Notes: generated from the letters alone by a model not told the origin. A DNA stretch of 64,000 nt from Streptococcus vicugnae (GCF_016461705.1 NZ_JAEMHW010000001.1:62001-126000), one strand, 5' to 3'; counted from the stretch's first letter, positions 45,180 through 55,618 are shown. Numbers and translations: made by a program.

Positions 45180-45395
45180 GGTTTTAGAGGTAAAAACTCT
45201 TATTTTTATCCCCTATTATACATAAATAAGAATTTTCCGCAATTGTTTGCTTTATTTTGTCAATTTTTTAGAGACATACTCTCTTTTTGGCTTATTTTAT
45301 AGTAAAAACTGACCAACTTATACTAGATTGATGCTCTTTTTATTAGTTTATTTATTTAAGAGTTCAAGTTTTTTTAATTTTTTTACTAAAAACGC

Positions 45396-45424
45396 TTGAC
45401 AATAGCTGCAAACGGTTGCATAAT
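45396..45424 (+). promoter_or_regulatory. malX promoter with MalR-type operator
   Basis: TTGACA (45396-45401), 17 nt, CATAAT (45419-45424). TGCAAACGGTTGCA (45407-45420) fills the spacer and reaches the -10, in the same arrangement as at malQ. Confidence 0.85.
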
Positions 45425-45470
45425 ATAAGTGTAAATAATATTACTAATCTTTCTCTAGGAGGGGAAACTC

Positions 45471-46730
45471 ATGAAGAAGAACACATGGAAAAAAATGGTC
45501 CTTGCTGGTGCAGGTTTAACACTTGCTGGAAGCGTTTTAGTTGCTTGTTCGAATAACTCATCAACAAAATCATCTTCTGCTTCTGACAGCAAGACAATCA
45601 AACTTTGGGTACCAACAGGTGCTAAAAAATCTTATACAGACGTTGTTAAGAAATTCGAAAAAGAATCTGGCTACTCTGTAAAAATGGTAGAATCTAACGA
45701 TTCAAAAGCACAAGAAAACGTTAAGAAAGATCCGCAAAAAGCTGCTGATGTCTTCTCACTTCCACATGACCAACTTGGTCAATTAGTTGAATCAGGTGTT
45801 ATTCAAGAAGTTCCTGAAGATTATGCAAAAGAAATTGCTGCTAACGATACTGATCAAGCAGTTGCTGGTGCAAAATACAATGGTAAAACTTATGCTTTCC
45901 CATTTGGTATCGAATCACAAGTTCTCTTCTATAACAAATCAAAACTTTCAAGTGACGATGTTGCTAGCTACGAAACAATCACAAGCAAAGCTTCATTTGG
46001 TGCAACATTTAAAGCTATGAATGCTTATGCAACTGCTCCACTCTTCATGTCAGTTGGTGACACACTATTTGGTGAAAATGGTGAAACAGTTGACGGTACT
46101 AACTGGGGTAACGATGCTGGTGTATCAGTTCTTCAATGGATTGCTGATCAAAAATCAAACAAAGGTTTCGTTAACTTGACTGCTGAAAATGCAATGTCTA
46201 AATTCGGTGACGGAAGCGTTGCTTCACTTGAATCAGGCCCTTGGGATCTTAAAGCAGCACAAGACGCTGTTGGTAAAGATAATCTTGGTATCGCTGTTTA
46301 TCCAAAAATCTCAATTGGCGGTAACGAAGTGCAACAAAAAGCTTTCCTTGGTGTGAAACTCTTTGCTGTTAACCAAGCTCCTGCAGGTTCAGATACAAAA
46401 CGTATCGCTGCTTCTTACAAACTTGCTTCTATGCTTACTAGCGCAGAAAGCCAAGAAAACCAATTCACTTACGAAGGTCGTAACATTATTCCTGCTAACA
46501 AAGAAGTTCAATCATCAGATAAAGTTCAATCAGATGAATTGGCTCAAGCAGTTATCAAGATGGCTTCATCATCAGACTACACAGTTGTAACACCTAAACT
46601 TAGTCAAATGACTACATTCTGGACTGAAAGCGCTGCACTTCTCAGCGATGTCTACAATGGTAAAATTCAAAGTGGTGACTACCTCGCTAAATTGCAACAA
46701 TTTGACAAAGATTTAGCTAATGCTAAGTAA
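45471..46730 (+). CDS. malX: Maltose/maltodextrin-binding lipoprotein
   Basis: 419 aa extracellular binding component of the maltodextrin importer. Lipoprotein signal KKMVLAGAGLTLAGSVLVAC, with lipidated Cys near residue 26. Bacterial SBP family 1 fold with IKLWVPTGAKKSYTDVVKKF, KAADVFSLPHDQLGQLVESG, YAFPFGIESQVLFYNKSKL, ASLESGPWDL and GRNIIPANKE. The start is supported by AGGAGGGG nine nt upstream. First gene of malX-malF-malG; the ATPase (usually a shared MsmK) is not in the window. Confidence 0.96.
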   Translation: MKKNTWKKMVLAGAGLTLAGSVLVACSNNSSTKSSSASDSKTIKLWVPTGAKKSYTDVVKKFEKESGYSVKMVESNDSKAQENVKKDPQKAADVFSLPHDQLGQLVESGVIQEVPEDYAKEIAANDTDQAVAGAKYNGKTYAFPFGIESQVLFYNKSKLSSDDVASYETITSKASFGATFKAMNAYATAPLFMSVGDTLFGENGETVDGTNWGNDAGVSVLQWIADQKSNKGFVNLTAENAMSKFGDGSVASLESGPWDLKAAQDAVGKDNLGIAVYPKISIGGNEVQQKAFLGVKLFAVNQAPAGSDTKRIAASYKLASMLTSAESQENQFTYEGRNIIPANKEVQSSDKVQSDELAQAVIKMASSSDYTVVTPKLSQMTTFWTESAALLSDVYNGKIQSGDYLAKLQQFDKDLANAK

Positions 46731-46737
46731 GATGTTC

Positions 46738-46775
46738 TGAAGTGGGGAGTTACATCCCCACTTTATTTTTAGGGA
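46738..46775 (+). terminator. Hairpin after malX (partial terminator or mRNA stabiliser)
   Basis: AAGTGGGGA (46740-46748) pairs perfectly with TCCCCACTT (46755-46763), followed by TATTTTTA. It sits inside the operon, so it probably lowers expression of malF and malG relative to the binding protein. Confidence 0.7.
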
Positions 46776-46779
46776 AACT

Positions 46780-46839
46780 CTTGTCGGAGTTATTGCTAAG
46801 AACTTTAAGATTAAATTTTTAGCAGTGACTTCCAACAAG
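46780..46839 (+). repeat. Long imperfect hairpin between malX and malF
   Basis: CTTGT-CGGAGT-TATTGCTAA pairs with TTAGCAGTG-ACTTCC-AACAAG across about 20 nt of A/T-rich loop. It lies directly after the malX hairpin and before the malF ribosome-binding site. Confidence 0.55.
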
Positions 46840-46859
46840 ATTAATAAAAGGAGTTTTGT

Positions 46860-48227
46860 ATGACTAATTCACACTATTTTGACAGTGTATCAGTTACTGA
46901 GGCTTTTAAAAAAGGAAAATTTGATACCAAACTATCATTTCTGATTATGGGATTCTCAAATTTTTACCATAAACAGATTATTAAAGGTTGCTTGTTTTTA
47001 CTATCAGAGATTCTTTTCTTAATCACTTTCTTCTCTCAGATTATTCCAAACTTGCAAGGATTAATCACTCTGGGAACACACCAACAAGGTCTTGTTGAAC
47101 AAACCGTCAACGGGATTAAGATGAAAGTTGCTGTTGATGGCGATAACTCAATGTTAATGCTTATCTTCGGTCTTGCTTCTCTTATCTTCTGCCTTGTTTT
47201 TGCTTACATTTATTGGTGTAACCTTAAGAGCGCTAGAAATCTTTACGTCATCGATAAAGAAGGTTTGAAAGTTCCTACCTTTAAAGAAGACTTTGAAACA
47301 TTGGCAAACGGTCGTTTCCACATGACTTTGATGGCAGTCCCAATGATTGGGGTTCTTCTCTTCACTATCTTGCCATTAATTTATATGATTTGTTTGGCCT
47401 TCACAAGTTATGACCATAATCATTTACCACCGAAAAGTTTGTTTGACTGGGTTGGTTTTGCTAACTTCGGTAACATCTTTAATGGTCGTATGGCAGGAAC
47501 ATTCTTCCCAGTCTTGTCTTGGACATTAATTTGGGCAGTCTTTGCCACTGTTACTAACTTCTTCTTTGGTATTGTTCTTGCATTAATCATTAATACTAAA
47601 GGATTGAAATTGAAAAAAATGTGGCGTACTATCTTCGTTATCACAATTGCTGTGCCACAATTCATTTCACTTCTTATCATGAGAAACTTGCTTAGTGATG
47701 CTGGTCCAGTTAATGCATTCCTTGAAAAAATTGGACTTATCTCAGCAGCAAACCCATTGCCATTCCTTTCTGATCCACTTTGGGCTAAATTCTCAATCAT
47801 TATCGTTAACATGTGGGTAGGTATTCCTGTCACAATGCTTGTTGCTTCAGGTATTATCATGAACCTACCACAAGAACAAATTGAAGCCGCTGAAATCGAT
47901 GGTGCCAATAAATTCCAAATCTTTAAATCAATCACATTCCCTCAAATCTTACTTGTGATGATGCCAAACTTGATTCAACAATTTATCGGTAACATCAACA
48001 ACTTCAACGTTATCTACCTTCTTACTGGTGGTGGTCCTACTAACTCTAACTTCTACCAAGCTGGTAGCACAGACTTGCTTGTTACTTGGCTCTACAACTT
48101 AACAGTTACTGCAGCTGACTACAACCTTGCTTCTGTTATCGGTATTCTTATCTTTGTTCTTTCTGCTGTATTTAGTCTCTTGGCTTACACAAGAACAAGT
48201 TCTTACAAGGAAGGGGTTGCTAAATAA
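46860..48227 (+). CDS. malF: Maltodextrin ABC transporter permease (MalF/MalC)
   Basis: 455 aa. A membrane N-terminal extension (SFLIMGFSNFYHKQIIKGCL, two helices and a long loop) typical of MalF-type permeases is followed by the core of six helices, with the ATPase-contact EAA loop IEAAEIDGANKFQIFKSITFP near residue 345 (here read as EAAEIDGANKFQIFKSITFP). It pairs with MalG to form the channel. AAAAGGAG lies 7 nt before the ATG. Its stop overlaps the malG start (TAATG). Confidence 0.95.
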   Translation: MTNSHYFDSVSVTEAFKKGKFDTKLSFLIMGFSNFYHKQIIKGCLFLLSEILFLITFFSQIIPNLQGLITLGTHQQGLVEQTVNGIKMKVAVDGDNSMLMLIFGLASLIFCLVFAYIYWCNLKSARNLYVIDKEGLKVPTFKEDFETLANGRFHMTLMAVPMIGVLLFTILPLIYMICLAFTSYDHNHLPPKSLFDWVGFANFGNIFNGRMAGTFFPVLSWTLIWAVFATVTNFFFGIVLALIINTKGLKLKKMWRTIFVITIAVPQFISLLIMRNLLSDAGPVNAFLEKIGLISAANPLPFLSDPLWAKFSIIIVNMWVGIPVTMLVASGIIMNLPQEQIEAAEIDGANKFQIFKSITFPQILLVMMPNLIQQFIGNINNFNVIYLLTGGGPTNSNFYQAGSTDLLVTWLYNLTVTAADYNLASVIGILIFVLSAVFSLLAYTRTSSYKEGVAK

Positions 48228-49063
48228 TGAAAAACAAAAAACGTTTAACACTGACATTTGTCTATATTCTATTGATTGTTTTATCAATCATCTGGCTCTT
48301 TCCAATTGTTTGGGTTGTTCTTACTAGCTTCCGTGGCGAAGGAACAGCATACGTTAACTACTTCATTCCAAAAACTTGGACGCTAGATAATTATATTAAA
48401 CTGTTTACTTCAGATGCCTTCCCATTTGGGCAATGGTTCTTGAATACTTTATTTGTTGCTTCTGCAACATGTGTCATTTCAACATTTATTACTGTTGCCA
48501 TGGCTTACTCACTCAGCCGTATCAAATTCAAACACCGTAATGGTTTCTTGAAACTAGCTCTTGTGCTTAACATGTTCCCTGGTTTTATGAGTATGATTGC
48601 TGTATACTACATCCTCAAAGCTTTCAACCTTGACCAAACATTATTAGCTCTTATCTTAGTTTACTCAGCTGGTGCGGCACTTGGCTTCTACATTGCTAAA
48701 GGATTCTTTGATACGATTCCTTACTCACTTGATGAATCTGCCATGATTGATGGAGCAACTCGCGCTGATATTTTCTTTAAAATCACTCTCCCTCTATCAA
48801 AACCAATCATTGTCTACACAGCGCTTATGGCTTTCATCGGTCCTTGGATTGATTTCATCTTTGCCAAAGTTATCCTTGGTGATGCAACCAACAAGTACAC
48901 TGTTGCCATTGGACTCTTCTCAATGTTGCAACAAGATACTATTAATGACTGGTTCATGTCATTCACTGCTGGTTCAGTTCTTATCGCTGTTCCAATCACA
49001 TTGCTCTTCATGTTTATGCAAAAATACTACGTCGAAGGTATTACTGGTGGTTCAGTTAAATAA
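48227..49063 (+). CDS. malG: Maltodextrin ABC transporter permease (MalG/MalD)
   Basis: 278 aa, six membrane helices. The EAA loop is DESAMIDGATRADIFFKITL at about 170-190, and the C-terminus ...QKYYVEGITGGSVK is the MalG ending. Second channel subunit of the maltodextrin importer. Start coupled to the malF stop. Last gene of the operon before a bidirectional terminator. Confidence 0.95.
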   Translation: MKNKKRLTLTFVYILLIVLSIIWLFPIVWVVLTSFRGEGTAYVNYFIPKTWTLDNYIKLFTSDAFPFGQWFLNTLFVASATCVISTFITVAMAYSLSRIKFKHRNGFLKLALVLNMFPGFMSMIAVYYILKAFNLDQTLLALILVYSAGAALGFYIAKGFFDTIPYSLDESAMIDGATRADIFFKITLPLSKPIIVYTALMAFIGPWIDFIFAKVILGDATNKYTVAIGLFSMLQQDTINDWFMSFTAGSVLIAVPITLLFMFMQKYYVEGITGGSVK

Positions 49064-49104
49064 GAAGAAGTTCAATCACTTCTCCCCTTCTATTATTAAT
49101 TATC

Positions 49105-49140
49105 AAAAAAAGCTTGGAACATTTGTTCCAAGCTTTTTAA
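49105..49140. terminator. Bidirectional terminator, malG / Nudix gene
   Basis: AAAAAGCTTGGAACA (49107-49121) and TGTTCCAAGCTTTTT (49124-49138) form a perfect 15-bp stem with a 2-nt minimal loop. A on the left and T on the right serve the convergent ends. Confidence 0.92.
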
Positions 49141-49184
49141 GTACATGAATACCGACTATATAATAGGAAGAAAAGTTTTTATTT

Positions 49185-49649
49185 TTACCAGAATTCACGT
49201 AAGAAATCGTCTTTCAAACGTTCACGATAAAAAAGTTCATTAAGATTTTCTTCCTCAAAAACTCGAAGTAAATTTAACATATCATAAGCCAAATCCAAGT
49301 TAGGTAAATCCTTACGTGGCACCCACTTAATCTCTCCCTCATTAGTAGAATGAATGTCACCTTCAAACTCAGACGTTCGGTACAAGAAAACAAGATAGCG
49401 TTCATCTTCTTTTGTATACCAATGTTTCATACCGACTAACTGAGGGTTCTTAATGACTAAGCCAGTTTCTTCTTTAACTTCACGGATAACCGACTCAACT
49501 AGCCCTTCATGAGCTTCAATATGCCCTCCTGGAAGAGCATATCCTGACCATGAATAACGTTTTGGGTCACGAATTTGCATAACGACATTTCCTTGACCAT
49601 CTTCAATCAAGCACATATTAGTTAAAATCACACGTTGTGCACGAGACAT
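49185..49649 (-). CDS. Nudix hydrolase (MutT-like)
   Basis: 154 aa. The Nudix box is complete: GGHIEAHEGLVES then VIREVKEETGL (G-x5-E-x7-REVKEETGL). Flanking strands RVILTNMCLIEDGQGNVVMQ and YLVFLYRTSEFEGDIHST are typical of 8-oxo-(d)GTP or related nucleotide pyrophosphatases. Follows uvrB by 19 nt, so it is probably co-transcribed with the repair gene, consistent with nucleotide-pool cleaning. Substrate not determined. Confidence 0.88.
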   Translation of the reverse strand: MSRAQRVILTNMCLIEDGQGNVVMQIRDPKRYSWSGYALPGGHIEAHEGLVESVIREVKEETGLVIKNPQLVGMKHWYTKEDERYLVFLYRTSEFEGDIHSTNEGEIKWVPRKDLPNLDLAYDMLNLLRVFEEENLNELFYRERLKDDFLREFW

Positions 49650-49668
49650 GATTTATCTTTCTCCTCTC

Positions 49669-51660
49669 CTAATCCATCGCTTTTAACTCTAGTACCATAT
49701 CACGCAATTGAGCAGCAAGTTCGAAATCAAGCATTTCAGCAGCTTCATGCATTTGTTTTTCAAGCTTCTTGATTGCTTCTTTACGCTCAGTTTTGTTCAT
49801 ACTGCTGTAGTCTAGTGTATCTTCAGCTACATCAGTATCTGTTGCTTTAGAGATAGCAATCAAATCTCGAATATCTTTCTTAATAGTTTGTGGGACAATA
49901 CCATGTTCTTCGTTATAGCGCATTTGAATCTCACGACGACGAGCGGTTTCATCCATGGCTTTTTGCATAGATTCGGTAATCTTATCAGCGTACATAATAA
50001 CATGACCTTCGCTGTTTCGAGCTGCACGTCCAATCGTTTGAATCAAACCTCGTTCATTACGAAGGAAACCTTCTTTATCCGCATCAAGAATAGCAACTAA
50101 ACTAACTTCTGGTACGTCAATCCCTTCACGCAGCAAATTAATCCCAATCAGAACATCGAAAACACCCAGACGCAAATCGCGAATAATTTCCGTACGCTCT
50201 AAAGTTTTAATATCTGAGTGCATGTACTTAACTTTGACACCCATTTCTTTGAGGTAATCGGTCAAGTCTTCTGCCATCTTCTTGGTAAGCGTTGTAATAA
50301 AGGTACGTTCACCTTTTTCGACACGAGCATTGATTTCACCAAGCAAATCATCCATTTGTCCCATGGTTGGACGGACTTCAACTTCCGGATCAAGAAGGCC
50401 TGTCGGACGAATGATTTGTTCGACGATTGTGTCTGTTTGCTCAAGTTCATAATCACCTGGTGTCGCTGATACGTAGACAATCTGATGAACATGGCTTTCA
50501 AACTCCTCACGACGAAGTGGACGGTTATCAAGAGCACTTGGAAGACGGAAACCATAGTTAACCAACATTTCCTTACGAGAGCGGTCTCCGTTATACATTC
50601 CCTTAATTTGCCCCATCGTCATGTGACTTTCATCAACCATAATAAGAAAATCTTCTGGGAAGAAATCAAGAAGTGTGAATGGCGGTTCACCTTCTGAACG
50701 TCCATCCATGTGACGTGAGTAATTTTCGACACCGTTTGTGTACCCCATTTCACGGAGCATTTCAACATCATACTCAGTTCTTTGACGAATTCGCTGCGCT
50801 TCAATGAGCTTACCTTCAGCCTCGAACTGCTTAACTTGTTCTTCCATTTCTTCCAAAATGTTTTTAATAGCATGTTCCAAATGTTCTTCATTTGTCATAA
50901 AGTGAGTGGCAGGGAAAATGGCCAAATGTTCGACTTCGCCAAGAACTTTACCTGTCAAACTTTCAATTTCTCGGATACGATCAATTTCATCACCGAAAAA
51001 TTCTACTCGAAAGGCATGTTCATCACGGCTCGCTGGGAAGATTTCCACGACATCACCGCGCACACGAAAACGACCACGTTGAAAATCAATATCATTTCGT
51101 TCAAATTGAATATCAACAAGGTCATTTAATAATTGGTCACGTGAGATTTCCTGACCTGGACGAAGACTCACAACGCTATCAGCATACTCTTTTGGTGAAC
51201 CCAAACCATAAATACATGACACAGAAGCTACAACAATAACGTCATTACGCTCTAACAAAGCTGATGTTGCTGAGTGGCGTAGCTTATCAATTTCATCATT
51301 GACTGAGCTATCTTTTTCAATATAGGTGTCACTTGATGGCACATAGGCTTCCGGTTGGTAGTAATCATAATATGAAACAAAATATTCAACAGCGTTATCT
51401 GGGAAAAATTCTTTAAACTCCCCGTACAACTGACCTGCCAGCGTTTTATTATGGGCGATAACAAGCGTTGGTTTATTAACTCTTGCAATAACCTGACTCA
51501 TCGTATAGGTCTTACCGGTACCAGTGGCACCAAGGAGAATTTGAGACTTTTCTCCTCCTTCAATATTATCAACTAATGTCTCAATCGCTTGTGGTTGATC
51601 ACCAGAAGGTTCGTATTTAGAGACTAGTTTAAACTGATTATCTTCTATTCTATCAATCAT
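49669..51660 (-). CDS. uvrB: Excinuclease ABC subunit B
   Basis: 663 aa from the ATG at 51658-51660 (GAGGAATATT upstream). Damage-verification helicase-like subunit of nucleotide excision repair. Walker [11 protein letters not shown], the beta-hairpin [20 protein letters not shown] that clamps [12 protein letters not shown] (Walker B), helicase motif [17 protein letters not shown] and a C-terminal UVR motif ([20 protein letters not shown]). Length normal. No LexA-type site was seen upstream. Confidence 0.97.
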   Translation of the reverse strand: MIDRIEDNQFKLVSKYEPSGDQPQAIETLVDNIEGGEKSQILLGATGTGKTYTMSQVIARVNKPTLVIAHNKTLAGQLYGEFKEFFPDNAVEYFVSYYDYYQPEAYVPSSDTYIEKDSSVNDEIDKLRHSATSALLERNDVIVVASVSCIYGLGSPKEYADSVVSLRPGQEISRDQLLNDLVDIQFERNDIDFQRGRFRVRGDVVEIFPASRDEHAFRVEFFGDEIDRIREIESLTGKVLGEVEHLAIFPATHFMTNEEHLEHAIKNILEEMEEQVKQFEAEGKLIEAQRIRQRTEYDVEMLREMGYTNGVENYSRHMDGRSEGEPPFTLLDFFPEDFLIMVDESHMTMGQIKGMYNGDRSRKEMLVNYGFRLPSALDNRPLRREEFESHVHQIVYVSATPGDYELEQTDTIVEQIIRPTGLLDPEVEVRPTMGQMDDLLGEINARVEKGERTFITTLTKKMAEDLTDYLKEMGVKVKYMHSDIKTLERTEIIRDLRLGVFDVLIGINLLREGIDVPEVSLVAILDADKEGFLRNERGLIQTIGRAARNSEGHVIMYADKITESMQKAMDETARRREIQMRYNEEHGIVPQTIKKDIRDLIAISKATDTDVAEDTLDYSSMNKTERKEAIKKLEKQMHEAAEMLDFELAAQLRDMVLELKAMD

Positions 51661-51757
51661 AATATTCCTCAAAATGTCATTTAATACCTTCATTTTATCA
51701 TAAATAAGGGTAAAATACTCTCTTTAGATATTGAGAAATCAACCTCCTCACTCTTCA

Positions 51758-51775
51758 TGTTAGGTTTTCTAACAT
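51758..51775. promoter_or_regulatory. GlnR operator upstream of glnPQ
   Basis: TGTTAGGTTTTCTAACAT fits the GlnR consensus TGTNA-N7-TNACAT exactly. It lies 16 nt before the glnP -35 box, so GlnR bound with glutamine would repress the importer. Confidence 0.85.
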
Positions 51776-51791
51776 GAGTTGAAATCTAAAG

Positions 51792-51820
51792 TTGCTTAAC
51801 TGTCTGAATTTTGATATAAT
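51792..51820 (+). promoter_or_regulatory. Promoter of glnPQ
   Basis: TTGCTT (51792-51797), 17 nt, TATAAT (51815-51820), 30 nt before the ATG. Confidence 0.78.
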
Positions 51821-51849
51821 TAATGCAATCTATTCAAAAGGAGACTTAC

Positions 51850-54054
51850 ATGAAGCACAAATTGAAAGCTATTATGCTAGCAATGGTTTCTGCAATCTTT
51901 GTGTTTGGTGTAGATGCTAAAGCAGATACAATTAGTATCGTATCTGACACAGCATACGCACCATTCGAATTTAAAGATTCAGATCAAACTTATAAAGGTA
52001 TTGACGTTGACATTATTAATGAAGTCGCAAATCGAGAGGGTTGGGATATCGATATGACATTCCCTGGTTTCGATGCTGCTGTTAATGCTGTTCAAGCTGG
52101 TCAAGCCGATGCTCTTATGGCTGGTACAACAGTTACAGAGGCTCGTAAAAAAGTCTTCACATTCTCAGATACTTATTACGATACCGCTGTTGTTGTCTAC
52201 ACTCGTAGCGATGCTAAAGTGTCTAACTATAAACAACTTTCAGGTAAAACTGTTGGTGTTAAAAACGGTACTGCTGCTCAAGCATTCCTAAAGGAAAACC
52301 AAAAGAAATACGGTTATAAAATCAAAACATTTGATACTAGTGACTTGATGAACAATAGTCTAGATGCTGGTTCAGTTTACGCTGCTATGGATGACCAACC
52401 TGTTGTCCAATACGCAATCAGTCAAGGTAAAAACTATGCTATCAATATCGATGGAGAAAAAGTCGGAAGCTTCGCATTTGCTGTTAAAAAAGGAAGCAAA
52501 TACGAATACCTTATTGATGAATTTAACCACGCATTTGCCGAAATGAAAAAAGACGGTACTTACGATGCTATCACGGCAAAATGGCTTGGTGATTCTGAAA
52601 AATCTGATGACAAATCAAGTGTTGTTACATCAAGCAGCCTAAAATTAACTGGAGACGCTTCTGCAAAAGCAACACCTGTTAAATCAACTTACAAAATCGT
52701 CATGGATTCTTCATTTGCCCCATTTGAATACCAAAATGACTCAGGCAAATACGAAGGAATCGACGTTGACTTAATTAAAGCTATCGCAGAACAACAAGGT
52801 TTCAACATCGAAATATCAAATCCTGGTTTTGACGCTGCACTTAACGCTGTTCAAGCTGGTCAAGCTGACGGTGTTATGGCAGGTATGTCAATCACTGATG
52901 CTCGTAAAGAAATCTTCGATTTCTCAGATCCATATTATACTTCAAACATCTTGCTTGCTGTTAAAAAAGGAAGCTTTGTTAAATCATATGAAGATTTAAA
53001 CGGCAAAACTGTTGGAGCTAAAAATGGTACATCATCATACACATGGTTGTCTGAACACGCTGCTCAATACGGCTACACACTTCGTGCTTTCGACGAAGCA
53101 TCAACTATGTATGATAGTTTGAACTCAGGTTCAATTGACGCTCTTATGGATGATGAAGCCGTACTTCGTTACGCTATCAAACAAGGTCGTAACTTTGAAA
53201 CACCAGTTGATGGCGAAAAATCTGGTGAATACGGATTTGCTGTTAACAAAGGTACTAACCCTGAACTACTTGAAATGTTCAACAATGGTCTTGCAGCACT
53301 TGTCAAATCAGGTGAATACGATAAAATCGTAAGCAAATACCTTGGCTCATCAGACGAGAAGAAATCAACTTCATCAAGTGTCGATGAAACAACTATTTGG
53401 GGACTTATCAAAAACAACTACTCACAATTGCTTTCAGGTCTTGGAACAACTCTTAGCTTGACATTGATCTCATTTGCAATTGCAATGGTTATTGGTATCA
53501 TCTTTGGTATGATGGCAGTTGCACCAAATAAGGTTCTTCGTACAATCTCAGCAATCTTTGTTGACGTTGTTCGTGGTATTCCATTGATGATTGTGGCAGC
53601 CTTCATCTTCTGGGGAATTCCAAACCTCTTTGAATCACTAACTGGTAAACAAAGCCCAATCAATGATTTCCTAGCTGCAACAATCGCCCTTTCATTGAAT
53701 GCTGGTGCTTATATCGCTGAAATCGTTCGTGGTGGTATTGAAGCTGTTCCTAAAGGACAAATGGAAGCTAGCCGAAGCTTGGGTATCTCATACGGTAAGA
53801 CAATGAAAAAAGTCATCTTACCACAAGCTGTTCGCGTGATGTTACCAAACTTCATCAACCAATTCGTTATTTCATTGAAAGATACTACTATCGTATCAGC
53901 AATTGGTCTTGTCGAGCTCTTCCAAACAGGTAAAATCATTATTGCTCGTAACTACCAATCATTCCGTATGTATGCTATCTTAGCAATCATCTACCTTGTA
54001 ATGATCACCCTTTTAACTCGTTTAGCAAAACGTTTAGAAAAGAGGCTTAAATAA
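51850..54054 (+). CDS. glnP: Glutamine ABC transporter, two fused binding domains plus permease (GlnP)
   Basis: 734 aa from the ATG at 51850-51852 (AAAGGAG five nt upstream). A signal-like N-terminus ([21 protein letters not shown]) is followed by two tandem binding domains: SBD1 (about 27-255; [26 protein letters not shown]) and SBD2 (about 275-505; [26 protein letters not shown]). A permease of five helices then ends the chain, with its EAA loop [19 protein letters not shown]. This is the lactic-acid-bacterial GlnP, in which binding domains of different affinity hand glutamine (and asparagine or glutamate) to one channel. It works with GlnQ, whose gene overlaps by 1 nt. Confidence 0.95.
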   Translation: MKHKLKAIMLAMVSAIFVFGVDAKADTISIVSDTAYAPFEFKDSDQTYKGIDVDIINEVANREGWDIDMTFPGFDAAVNAVQAGQADALMAGTTVTEARKKVFTFSDTYYDTAVVVYTRSDAKVSNYKQLSGKTVGVKNGTAAQAFLKENQKKYGYKIKTFDTSDLMNNSLDAGSVYAAMDDQPVVQYAISQGKNYAINIDGEKVGSFAFAVKKGSKYEYLIDEFNHAFAEMKKDGTYDAITAKWLGDSEKSDDKSSVVTSSSLKLTGDASAKATPVKSTYKIVMDSSFAPFEYQNDSGKYEGIDVDLIKAIAEQQGFNIEISNPGFDAALNAVQAGQADGVMAGMSITDARKEIFDFSDPYYTSNILLAVKKGSFVKSYEDLNGKTVGAKNGTSSYTWLSEHAAQYGYTLRAFDEASTMYDSLNSGSIDALMDDEAVLRYAIKQGRNFETPVDGEKSGEYGFAVNKGTNPELLEMFNNGLAALVKSGEYDKIVSKYLGSSDEKKSTSSSVDETTIWGLIKNNYSQLLSGLGTTLSLTLISFAIAMVIGIIFGMMAVAPNKVLRTISAIFVDVVRGIPLMIVAAFIFWGIPNLFESLTGKQSPINDFLAATIALSLNAGAYIAEIVRGGIEAVPKGQMEASRSLGISYGKTMKKVILPQAVRVMLPNFINQFVISLKDTTIVSAIGLVELFQTGKIIIARNYQSFRMYAILAIIYLVMITLLTRLAKRLEKRLK

Positions 54055-54794
54055 TGGCAGAATTAAAAATTGATGTTCAAGATTTGCACAAATCTTATGG
54101 AGATAATGAAGTCTTAAAAGGAATCACAACCCAATTCCACGAAGGTGATGTTGTATGTATCATCGGACCTTCTGGTTCAGGAAAATCAACATTCCTTCGT
54201 ACCCTAAACCTACTTGAAACAATCACTAGTGGTAAAGTTGTCGTTGATGGTTTTGAACTTTCTGACCCAAACACTGATGTCGATAAAGTTCGTGAAAACA
54301 TTGGTATGGTATTCCAACACTTCAACCTCTTCCCACATATGACGGTTCTCGAAAACATCACTTTCGCACCAATCGAACTTGGAAAAGAATCTAAAGAAGA
54401 GGCAGAAAAACACGCTATGGAGCTACTTGAAAAAGTTGGTCTAGCTGATAAACGTGATGCTAAACCAGATAGCTTATCAGGTGGTCAAAAACAACGTGTG
54501 GCTATCGCTCGAAGCTTGGCAATGAATCCAGATATCATGCTCTTTGACGAACCTACTTCTGCACTTGACCCTGAAATGGTTGGTGATGTTCTTGGTGTTA
54601 TGAAAGACTTGGCAGAGCAAGGTATGACCATGTTAATCGTTACTCACGAAATGGGATTCGCTCGTAAAGTTGCCAACCGTGTTATCTTTACTGACGGTGG
54701 ACAGTTTATTGAAGATGGTACACCAGAACAAATCTTTGATAACCCACAACACCCGCGTCTAAAAGACTTCTTGAACAAAGTATTGAACGTATAA
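54054..54794 (+). CDS. glnQ: Glutamine ABC transporter ATP-binding subunit
   Basis: 246 aa. Walker [10 protein letters not shown] at about 38-46, Q-loop [11 protein letters not shown], signature [15 protein letters not shown], Walker [13 protein letters not shown], switch His in VTHEMGF. Polar amino-acid class of ABC ATPases. Start overlaps the glnP stop (TAATG), so translation is coupled. Followed by a strong terminator. Confidence 0.97.
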   Translation: MAELKIDVQDLHKSYGDNEVLKGITTQFHEGDVVCIIGPSGSGKSTFLRTLNLLETITSGKVVVDGFELSDPNTDVDKVRENIGMVFQHFNLFPHMTVLENITFAPIELGKESKEEAEKHAMELLEKVGLADKRDAKPDSLSGGQKQRVAIARSLAMNPDIMLFDEPTSALDPEMVGDVLGVMKDLAEQGMTMLIVTHEMGFARKVANRVIFTDGGQFIEDGTPEQIFDNPQHPRLKDFLNKVLNV

Positions 54795-54797
54795 TAA

Positions 54798-54831
54798 ATT
54801 AAAAGCTAGTTGTAACAAACTAGCTTTTTTA
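54798..54831 (+). terminator. Intrinsic terminator after glnQ
   Basis: AAAAGCTAGTT and AACTAGCTTTT around TGTAAC, then more T. Confidence 0.9.
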
Positions 54832-55033
54832 TTGCAGTAAATTTTGGCTATGTATGTCAGAATTTTGACTTTCATTTTTGGATTTGTTAGACTTAAGTTA
54901 AGTTGTTTAGACAAACTACAAAAGATACACACTTGCACATTACCTCACTTATATTTAAAGTACTCCTAAGTTTGTCATAAGCGAGATAATATGACCATTC
55001 GTAGCAAATCCAAATAACTTTCGTATGTGATAT

Positions 55034-55049
55034 TCAGTAGTTATCTACT
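55034..55049. repeat. Inverted repeat upstream of rubrerythrin
   Basis: CAGTAGTTATCTACTG: 6-bp arms around TTAT, about 10 nt before the AAGGAGG of rbr. It may be an operator or a 5' UTR hairpin. The rest of the 54.83-55.03 kb gap has no clear promoter or PerR box. Confidence 0.45.
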
Positions 55050-55074
55050 GTTTAATATAAGGAGGATTTTTGAT

Positions 55075-55611
55075 ATGTCTAAGTATGCAGGTACTCAAAC
55101 CGAAAAAAACTTACAAGCTGCATTTGCTGGTGAATCTCAAGCTCGCAACAAGTACACTTTCTTTGCTTCAAGAGCTAAAAAAGATGGATTTGAACAAATC
55201 GCAGAACTTTTCTTAAAAACCGCCGATAATGAAAAAGAACATGCCAAGATGTGGTACAAAGAACTTTACGGTATTGGTGACACTTCAGAAAACTTGGAAA
55301 CTGCTGCTGACGGTGAAAACTACGAATGGACTGATATGTACGTTGAATTTGCCAAAACAGCTGAAAAAGAAGGATTCCCTCAACTTGCTAAGAAATTCCT
55401 TATGGTCGCTGAAATCGAAAAACATCACGAAGAACGCTATCGTGCTTTATTAAAAAATATCGAAACTGCTAAAGTTTTTGAAAAGAGTGAAGTTAAGATT
55501 TGGGAATGTCGTAACTGCGGTCACATTATTGTTGGAACAAAAGCACCAAAAGTTTGTCCAGTATGTGCTCACGCTCAATCTTATTTCGAAGTTCGTGCTG
55601 AAAACTATTAA
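55075..55611 (+). CDS. rbr: Rubrerythrin
   Basis: 178 aa from the ATG at 55075-55077 (AAGGAGG upstream). An N-terminal ferritin-like four-helix domain carries diiron ligands ([41 protein letters not shown]), and a C-terminal rubredoxin-like knuckle has CRNCGH and CPVCAH (about 143-163). It reduces hydrogen peroxide using electrons from NADH-linked carriers. Streptococci lack catalase, so it is probably a peroxide defence gene. Single gene. Confidence 0.95.
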   Translation: MSKYAGTQTEKNLQAAFAGESQARNKYTFFASRAKKDGFEQIAELFLKTADNEKEHAKMWYKELYGIGDTSENLETAADGENYEWTDMYVEFAKTAEKEGFPQLAKKFLMVAEIEKHHEERYRALLKNIETAKVFEKSEVKIWECRNCGHIIVGTKAPKVCPVCAHAQSYFEVRAENY

Positions 55612-55618
55612 TAAAATC

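Larger units (their letters stand above)
45129..45470. other. malR-malX divergent control region
   Basis: 342 bp without a gene. It holds the malR promoter (45151-45179), a second LacI-like half-palindrome GCAATTGTTTGC (45239-45250), AT-rich DNA with no further clear signal (about 45255-45390), and the malX promoter with operator (45396-45424). Confidence 0.75.

Noticed and set aside
47420..47935. 171-codon antisense open frame inside malF
   Set aside because: It mirrors the malF frame, has no ribosome-binding site and its composition reflects the complement of a membrane protein gene.
50782..51129. 115-codon frame opposite uvrB
   Set aside because: Antisense to a highly conserved gene, with no ribosome-binding site or promoter.
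51660..51757. Possible LexA/DinR box at uvrB
   Set aside because: No GAAC-N4-GTTC-like site; the only clear palindrome there fits GlnR.
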